DNA of 6,257 bases. It comes from Muribaculaceae bacterium. GTDB taxonomy: Bacteria; Pseudomonadota; Alphaproteobacteria; Rs-D84. Both the position numbers and the translations under genes were made by a program. The DNA is taken from NCBI GenBank assembly GCA_023665245.1, contig JAMPEH010000145.1, positions 1-6,257 on the forward strand, given 5' to 3'. The notes below the pieces were generated by a model, which worked only from the letters and a program-made list of their open reading frames with translations, was not told the origin of the DNA and did not search any database. Positions 1-4,536 of this stretch are shown here, in pieces (the stretch's first letter is position 1; every line of letters begins with the position of its first letter).

Positions 1-232
1 CGATTTACCTGCACCGCCTTGTCGATTAGTCTCGGGACGACGACAATCGGGCGATGTCTTGTCTCTGCGACTGTCGCGGAGATTAAGCTGATTTACTATT
101 CTTCAATCAAGCAGCAAGAGCGTAGTTGTTTTCGCCATTTGAATTTTTGATGTCTCTGATTAAAGAGCGTGGGCATCATCGCTCTGCATGCTTACACACC
201 ACCTCATCACGCTGTCAAAACCGGTCATCCCC
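1..232 (-). ncRNA. ssrA: tmRNA (transfer-messenger RNA), 5' part, cut by window edge
   Basis: tmRNA rescues ribosomes stalled on broken mRNAs. Its tRNA-like part enters the empty A site with SmpB, and its short reading frame adds a degradation tag. Read on the minus strand, the RNA starts at 232 with GGGGATGACCGGTTTTGACA, the conserved tmRNA 5' end (acceptor strand plus D-loop analogue). A pseudoknot-1-like stem follows (CGCTCT at 180-185 with AGAGCG at 164-169), then an A-rich stretch before the tag frame at 107-136, which encodes GENNYALAA and a TGA. Downstream, 62-71 and 73-82 are nearly complementary, as expected for the pseudoknot region. The block after the tag (GAAGAATAGTAAATCAGC) resembles, from memory, Bacteroidales tmRNAs. 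Those are close to 400 nt long, so about 165 nt, including the 3' tRNA half and the CCA end, lie to the left of the window. Identification is firm; the exact 5' end is inferred from the GGGG start. Confidence 0.95.
107..136 (-). other. tmRNA tag-peptide reading frame (GENNYALAA, stop TGA)
   Basis: This is the internal open frame of the tmRNA. The resume codon is GGC at 136-134. The codons then read GAA AAC AAC TAC GCT CTT GCT GCT, followed by TGA at 109-107. The tag ends in the hydrophobic ALAA signal that ClpXP-type proteases recognise. From memory, it equals the Porphyromonas gingivalis tag and differs from the Bacteroides GETNYALAA by one residue. There is no start codon, as is normal, because translation resumes here after the switch from the stalled message. 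Confidence 0.95.
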
Positions 233-310
233 TTTTTTCTCAGGGAGCGATTCTCGGTTATGTGTCAATCTGTGTGAATCACTCGTGTGAGTTATCCATA
301 TCGGATTTTG

Positions 311-318
311 CAAAGTTA
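311..318 (-). promoter_or_regulatory. Candidate ssrA promoter, Bacteroidetes -7 element
   Basis: Read on the minus strand, 318-311 is TAACTTTG, an exact match to the TAnnTTTG -7 element used by the Bacteroidetes primary sigma factor. It points toward ssrA and lies 79 nt upstream of the mature 5' end. That would give a precursor leader of roughly 70 nt, to be trimmed by RNase P. I see no clear TTTG -33 element at the usual distance further upstream (around 337-343), so the match rests on the -7 box alone. Confidence 0.5.
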
Positions 319-362
319 TTATTTTTCTTTTAATTATCGGTTATTGTGAGTGTTAAATTTTA

Positions 363-398
363 GGAATATTCCACCAACTGCGGTCAACTGCCGGCAGT
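363..398. promoter_or_regulatory. Pair of perfect palindromes, possible operator region
   Basis: GGAATATTCC (363-372) is a perfect 10-bp palindrome. ACTGCCGGCAGT (387-398) is a perfect 12-bp one. They are 14 bp apart. The second also forms part of an imperfect direct repeat with the preceding AACTGCGGTC (377-386 against 386-395). They lie just upstream of the ssrA promoter candidate and about 235 bp ahead of rubrerythrin. They do not match the Fur, PerR or OxyR consensus sequences I know. Binding by a dimeric regulator is an inference, and chance cannot be excluded in so short a stretch. Confidence 0.3.
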
Positions 399-632
399 AT
401 TTTAGAAAGACTGATGGATTTTATCTTCTACATACCCTATTTCCGGAGAACCTACAAGGGTTATATGCGTCTATTACGTCGATATGATTGAATTTAAGAA
501 ACATAATCTCAAGATGTTCAGGTCGATGGACTTATTTTGCCGACTTGAATTGCTTTTCCATAGCCTTCAAAAAAACAATTTTTACTGCATATTGTTATAT
601 ACATAGTCTAACAAATTAAAAATTAGTTAACG

Positions 633-1229
633 ATGAGTCAAGAAACAGTTACCCGGAGCATAAAGGGCACTCGCACAGAACAGTGCCTTGTATTGGCATA
701 TGTCAGTGAATCAACGGCCTATTCACGCTATACGTTTTACAGTACTCAGGCCACCAAAGAGAACTACTTCCCCATAGCCAAAATTTTTGATGACACTGCC
801 GCCAATGAATTGCGGCATGCAAAAATCTTCTTCAAGTATCTTCAGGGAGGTGGAGTCGAGATTCCTGCAACAGTGAGTGCGGGCACTATCGGCGACACTG
901 CCTCTAACCTCCGGCAGGCCATTGCAGGAGAAAAGGAAGAGGGTGTTGAACAGTATCTTGCTGCTGCTGAGATTGCGACTGAAGAGGGTTTCATAGAAAT
1001 CGCGTCACACTTCCGTGAGATTGCCAAGATTGAACGTCACCACGAAGAGCGTTTCCGCCGCTATCTGAAGCAGGTGGAGACAGGAACCGTGTGGAAGCGT
1101 GACAAACCTATTAAGTGGCGTTGCCTCGTATGCGGTTTTGAATACACGGGTACCGAGCCGCCTGCAAAATGTCCGGCTTGTGATCATCCTCGTGAGCATT
1201 ACATGTCGACTGAGCCTGAAGATTGCTGA
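633..1229 (+). CDS. rbr: Rubrerythrin (NADH peroxidase-type diiron protein)
   Basis: Cytoplasmic non-haem iron protein that reduces hydrogen peroxide to water in anaerobes, using electrons passed through its rubredoxin-like domain. At 198 aa the length is typical. The N-terminal four-helix ferritin-like domain (about residues 8-146) carries all expected diiron ligands: Glu26 (in SESTAYSRY), Glu59 and His62 (NELRH), Glu100 and Glu103 (GEKEE), and Glu134 and His137 (ERHHEERF). The C-terminal rubredoxin-type domain has Cys164-x2-Cys167 and Cys180-x2-Cys183 around one iron. The ATG at 633 follows an A/T-rich leader (AAATTAAAAATTAGTTAACG) without a Shine-Dalgarno sequence, as is common in Bacteroidetes. 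An upstream in-frame start is not needed, because the conserved KGT-RTE opening begins at residue 11. The gene stands alone, divergent from ssrA and convergent with the GH84 operon. Peroxide-responsive control is usual for the family, but I see no recognised operator. Confidence 0.97.
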   Translation: MSQETVTRSIKGTRTEQCLVLAYVSESTAYSRYTFYSTQATKENYFPIAKIFDDTAANELRHAKIFFKYLQGGGVEIPATVSAGTIGDTASNLRQAIAGEKEEGVEQYLAAAEIATEEGFIEIASHFREIAKIERHHEERFRRYLKQVETGTVWKRDKPIKWRCLVCGFEYTGTEPPAKCPACDHPREHYMSTEPEDC

Positions 1230-1252
1230 TTTGAGGCTAACTAAAGACTAAG

Positions 1253-1283
1253 AAGGCAAGTCCGGCTCCACCGGACTTGCCTT
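1253..1283. terminator. Bidirectional hairpin terminator between convergent genes
   Basis: AAGGCAAGTCCGG (1253-1265) and CCGGACTTGCCTT (1271-1283) form a perfect 13-bp stem around the 5-nt loop CTCCA. The hairpin lies 24 bp after the rubrerythrin stop and 26 bp after the stop of the leftward GH84 gene, so it sits between two convergent transcripts. On the plus strand it runs into a pyrimidine-rich tail (TTCTCGTCTCTTT). On the minus strand the tail is a weaker CTTAGTCTTT. Neither is a pure U-tract, so efficiency is uncertain, but position and stem strength make the role likely. Confidence 0.85.
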
Positions 1284-1308
1284 TCTCGTCTCTTTAGCCT
1301 TATTAGCC

Positions 1309-3855
1309 TTAAATTACTATCTCATAGATTGTTGCAGTGCCGTCGATTACAATTTTGGAGGTCGACGGGTTGACTTCAATCTCGCCATAGGGAGTTGAAA
1401 GCGATTGGGCAGAGAGCTGATTTCCGTTGCTGTCGAGCTGACTTATGGTTAAGAATGTGTCCTTACCTGTCAACAACTTGATTGACTTGCGCTGACCGTT
1501 GGTCGTGAACGATACGGAGCCGTCACGGAGCTTGAACGACGTCTCGGGATTGGAGTCAAATGCACGGGCAAACTGCCGGGGGTCGGCAGCCTCAATTGCA
1601 AACGGTAGAAACGCCGGATTGGCGGGGTTGACCTCAAACGTGCGTATTGTCATCCAGTGGGTGTTTTTCGAGTCGAGTCGACGAAGGCGCAGGAATCGGG
1701 CATCGACAGGCTCACCGGTCCAGGAGATTACGTATTGGTTTCGCAGAGTGTCGCCAATCTGCTTCCATGATTTGCCGTCGACCGACGACTCAAGTATGGC
1801 ATGGTCATAGTAGTCGGTGTCGTCGACATCGTTGCGACCCTGGCGGATATTTATCTCATGGACGGGGCGCACGGTCTTGAGGTCGAGACCGATCCAATGA
1901 CCGGGACGCTGTCCGCGACCCGAATTGAAATAGGTTGTGAGACTGTCGTCGAGCATGAGTTTGTCGTCCTTGGTGCCGAGGTTGGGATACACTCCGATTC
2001 CCGAGTACATGGCAGCCACGTTGCCCGACAGGCGATGATAGAAGTCAGCGAGAAGGTCGCTCATTGTATTGACGTAGAACGGGTGGAGCTTCATGGTGCC
2101 GGAACGATGGGCGTCAAAGGCAGCCAGGTCCTCAGCCGACATCATGTTGTTCACGTATGCGCTCCAGAAGTCGGCATTGCCGGCTGTGGGATACATTTTT
2201 ATAAGGTCGAGCGTACGCAATCCGCGTTGACCTATCTTGGCAAATTCGTCGAGCCACGGCTTCAGTTCCTTCACAAGCTGCTTGTTGGAAGCCCGATTCT
2301 CGATGACAGCCGGAGCCTCGGCAACTTTCTCGAAATCCTCGCGCAGGCGGTTGAACTGCTCCGGGGTGTAGTTGTCAAACGGGAAAGTCTTGGTCTCCCA
2401 CGATTCGTCGCGACGATAGCCGGTCTCGGTATCGGCAGAATGGATTGCAAACGTGCGGTAGGCTTCATGTGCCTCGGGCATAAGCAGCCGCAGTCCGCGT
2501 TCCCAGCTGTCCATGGGGTTATAGGCAGGGATGTTCCACGTGTAATCTGCCACACCATAGAGAGCGAGCTTGGAGGCTTCGCCATGTTCCATGGGGTTAC
2601 TCACGAATGCCACCAACTCCCGGTCGGTCAGCGTGGTGTCGAGACCGTAGGAGGGACCCTGAAGTATATAGTTGCGGCAATAGTCGCTGACGGGGAAGTT
2701 CCACCAATAATATCCGGGGCGTTTTATGCGCGAGTCGAGAAACTCTATAGTGTTTGGGGTAAGGTCGGAACAAACTACGTCGCCGGTATACATCACATTG
2801 ATATCCGGGTCGAGGTGACGACCGAAAATCGCAAGCGAGCCGTTCTCGGTTGGGTTGGCCCACAGGCGCGAATAGTCGGTGGGGCACATCGTGAGGTTGT
2901 CGACATCGCCTTTGGCTTTGACAAACTCGCGGTTGAGCCGGTTGAGCAATTCAATCTGCTTCATGGGGTTGGTTCCCTCACCCGAAATGTCATCGAAGAA
3001 GAGCGCGAACGAGCGGACTCCGAGATTGTACATGACGTTGAATTTCTTCAACAGATTCTGATAGTCTTCCTCGTTCCACTTGATGTCTTTTCCCGGATGG
3101 ATTGCCCACACGAATTTCACGTAATTGTCGTTGCATGCCTCTACCAATTCCTTGATTTTGGCAGCCTGATCGTCGGGATAAGGGAGTCGCCAGTTTGGAC
3201 TGCTGTGATAGGGGTCGTCCTTTGGACCGTAGATATAGGTATTGAGCTTGTTCTTACCGTAGAAATCGATGAGCGAGAGTCTCACGTCGTGGCTCCACGG
3301 AGTGCCGTAGAATCCCTCGACAACTCCTCGGTGGAGCAGCGACGGGCTGTCGTCGATTGTCATGCACGGAATCATTCCCGGTGTAGCGGTCGATTCAAGG
3401 ACCTGACGCAGTGACTGCAACGCATAGAAAGCGGCGGGTTCGTCAACGGCGAGGATTGTAATTTCCTTGGGTCCTACAGTGAGGCGATAGGCACCGGAGC
3501 GGTTGTCGACACCGGCTTTTAGAGCCTTGTCGCCAATTTCGACTTTAAGTTTGGGTCCTTTGGAGGAGGGAGTTATAAACGCGGTCTTTTCTGCAACGCG
3601 CTTGTCGACATTTTTAACGTTTAATCCTTTCGACACATCGAGCATCCTCGACGGCGAGGCAATCTCAATCTTTGCAGGAGTAGGGTTGACTACAAACGGT
3701 CGGTCGGTGATTATTTTACCCGGAACGGGATTGGTGACCTGTTTCTCACCGCGCTGGGTCGAGAAGTCGAATCCGGCTTCGGTCTGAGCCAAAGCGGGCA
3801 TAATGGCAGCTGCCGATGCTATAATGGCAGCGGTAAGTCGATTCAATGATGTCAT
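1309..3855 (-). CDS. Secreted GH84 beta-N-acetylglucosaminidase with F5/8 type C domain
   Basis: Family 84 glycosidase (hyaluronidase/O-GlcNAcase type), 848 aa, which removes terminal beta-linked GlcNAc by substrate-assisted catalysis. Residues 1-23 are a signal peptide ending PALA before Gln24, with no lipobox, so it is probably periplasmic or secreted. An N-terminal alpha/beta domain (about 24-170) precedes the TIM barrel (about 172-455), which has RGVVEGFYGTPW at 176-187 and the catalytic pair Asp288-Asp289 in FFDDI. Other active-site residues of the B. thetaiotaomicron enzyme BT_4395 appear conserved by alignment from memory: Lys212, Cys324, Tyr328, Thr357, Trp384, Asn386, Asp391 and Asn420. 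A helical region follows (about 460-615), then a discoidin/CBM32-like domain (about 620-745, GHWIGLDLK) and a small beta-rich C-terminal domain. The ATG at 3855 is chosen because it opens the signal peptide and overlaps the kinase stop as ATGA; an upstream extension would be read inside the kinase. It is the last gene of the operon. The natural substrate (host mucin, glycoprotein or wall glycan) cannot be read from the sequence. Confidence 0.95.
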   Translation of the reverse strand: MTSLNRLTAAIIASAAAIMPALAQTEAGFDFSTQRGEKQVTNPVPGKIITDRPFVVNPTPAKIEIASPSRMLDVSKGLNVKNVDKRVAEKTAFITPSSKGPKLKVEIGDKALKAGVDNRSGAYRLTVGPKEITILAVDEPAAFYALQSLRQVLESTATPGMIPCMTIDDSPSLLHRGVVEGFYGTPWSHDVRLSLIDFYGKNKLNTYIYGPKDDPYHSSPNWRLPYPDDQAAKIKELVEACNDNYVKFVWAIHPGKDIKWNEEDYQNLLKKFNVMYNLGVRSFALFFDDISGEGTNPMKQIELLNRLNREFVKAKGDVDNLTMCPTDYSRLWANPTENGSLAIFGRHLDPDINVMYTGDVVCSDLTPNTIEFLDSRIKRPGYYWWNFPVSDYCRNYILQGPSYGLDTTLTDRELVAFVSNPMEHGEASKLALYGVADYTWNIPAYNPMDSWERGLRLLMPEAHEAYRTFAIHSADTETGYRRDESWETKTFPFDNYTPEQFNRLREDFEKVAEAPAVIENRASNKQLVKELKPWLDEFAKIGQRGLRTLDLIKMYPTAGNADFWSAYVNNMMSAEDLAAFDAHRSGTMKLHPFYVNTMSDLLADFYHRLSGNVAAMYSGIGVYPNLGTKDDKLMLDDSLTTYFNSGRGQRPGHWIGLDLKTVRPVHEINIRQGRNDVDDTDYYDHAILESSVDGKSWKQIGDTLRNQYVISWTGEPVDARFLRLRRLDSKNTHWMTIRTFEVNPANPAFLPFAIEAADPRQFARAFDSNPETSFKLRDGSVSFTTNGQRKSIKLLTGKDTFLTISQLDSNGNQLSAQSLSTPYGEIEVNPSTSKIVIDGTATIYEIVI

Positions 3856-4529
3856 AATGATATTGGATTGTAAGGATCTATTCCAAAACGTCGACGGATA
3901 TACTCGGCGATAATAGCCACAGCGTCGCCCATGTTGATTTTGGAAGAGTCGAAAGTGAGATCGTAGGTAGTGGAATCGCCCCAACGCTTGTCGGTATAGA
4001 AATTATAGAAATTGGAACGCAGCTTGTTGACCTTGCGTGCGCGCGCACGAGCCTCGGACTCGGTGGGGCAGTCACCACGTTGCATGATACGCTTGACACA
4101 CTCGTCTTCGGGCGCATGGACAAACAGGTGGAGCGCACGCGGATGATCTCGCAGGACGTAGTCGGCGCTGCGCCCTACAATGACGCAGGGAGTAGGTCCC
4201 GATGCCAATTTGCGGATTACGTCGCTCTGCGAAGCGTAGATATTATCATCGGGAATAGAGCTGGAACCGGAGTACCAGATATTGGGATTCACCCCCATGT
4301 TGAAAGAGAAGACGCCGCTGAGAAACGTGGGTACGCGTTCGTCGGAATTTTCAAAAAATTCGGTACTCATACCCGTATGCTTGGCAGCCTCTACGAGCAG
4401 CTCCTTGTCGTAATACTGTATGCCGAAAGCATCGGCGAGATGACGACCGAGTTCGCGTCCGCCACTGCCAAACTGCCTGCCTATTGTTATAACGTAATTG
4501 CTGTCGGGAGGATTGAGAGGTAGATTCAT
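3852..4529 (-). CDS. Cytidylate kinase-like family P-loop protein
   Basis: A 225-aa cytoplasmic nucleotide-binding protein of the cytidylate-kinase-like family (Pfam Cytidylate_kin2), distinct from the housekeeping Cmk. The P-loop at residues 17-24 reads GRQFGSGG followed by Arg25, the family's variant in which the usual Lys-Ser/Thr is replaced. Further family hallmarks are QYYDKELL (38-45), VIVGRSADYVL (116-126), the lid-like KRIMQRGDCP (146-155) and the YNFYTDKRWG (175-184) plus YDL (189-191) segment near the C-terminus. The true phosphoryl acceptor of this family is not established; CMP kinase activity should not be assumed. The ATG at 4529 lies 7 bp after the PgpH-like stop, and the TGA overlaps the GH84 ATG (ATGA). 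No Shine-Dalgarno sequence is visible, so coupling to the neighbours is likely. Length is normal and nothing appears broken. Confidence 0.9.
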   Translation of the reverse strand: MNLPLNPPDSNYVITIGRQFGSGGRELGRHLADAFGIQYYDKELLVEAAKHTGMSTEFFENSDERVPTFLSGVFSFNMGVNPNIWYSGSSSIPDDNIYASQSDVIRKLASGPTPCVIVGRSADYVLRDHPRALHLFVHAPEDECVKRIMQRGDCPTESEARARARKVNKLRSNFYNFYTDKRWGDSTTYDLTFDSSKINMGDAVAIIAEYIRRRFGIDPYNPISL

Positions 4530-4536
4530 AGGGTAG

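Larger units (their letters stand above)
233..632. other. Gene-free divergent spacer between ssrA and rubrerythrin
   Basis: This is 400 bp between the tmRNA 5' end and the rubrerythrin start. It holds the ssrA leader and promoter candidate (233-318), an AT-rich stretch (315-362), and two perfect palindromes (363-372 and 387-398). A weak -7-like box for the rightward gene lies at 532-539 (TTATTTTG, one mismatch to TAnnTTTG, no -33 found). If used, it would leave a 5' UTR of nearly 90 nt. An ATG-started 40-codon frame at 484-606 has no recognisable protein features and is not called a gene. I see no tRNA, riboswitch or insertion sequence here. Confidence 0.6.

Noticed and set aside
387..398. 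ACTGCCGGCAGT palindrome as a transcription terminator
   Set aside because: A 12-bp palindrome without spacer leaves no room for a stable loop, there is no U-tract, and no gene ends upstream of it on either strand.
1253..1283. Hairpin as a mobile-element inverted repeat or attachment site
   Set aside because: It sits exactly between two convergent stop codons, has a 5-nt loop and no transposase, integrase or target duplication nearby, so a terminator explains it.
1801..3414. 537-codon open frame on the plus strand, antisense to GH84
   Set aside because: It lies wholly inside a well-supported GH84 gene. Its translation is rich in Val, Ile and His with no domain or motif, and the length is explained by the codon usage of the sense gene, which rarely uses codons that read as stops on the other strand.
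3856..3984. 43-residue N-terminal extension of the GH84 frame
   Set aside because: It is read out of frame through the 3' part of the kinase gene, is Arg-rich and unlike a GH84 N-terminus, and would place the signal peptide internally.
4080..4523. 147-codon plus-strand frame antisense to the kinase gene
   Set aside because: It is a shadow of the kinase coding sequence with no recognisable domain.
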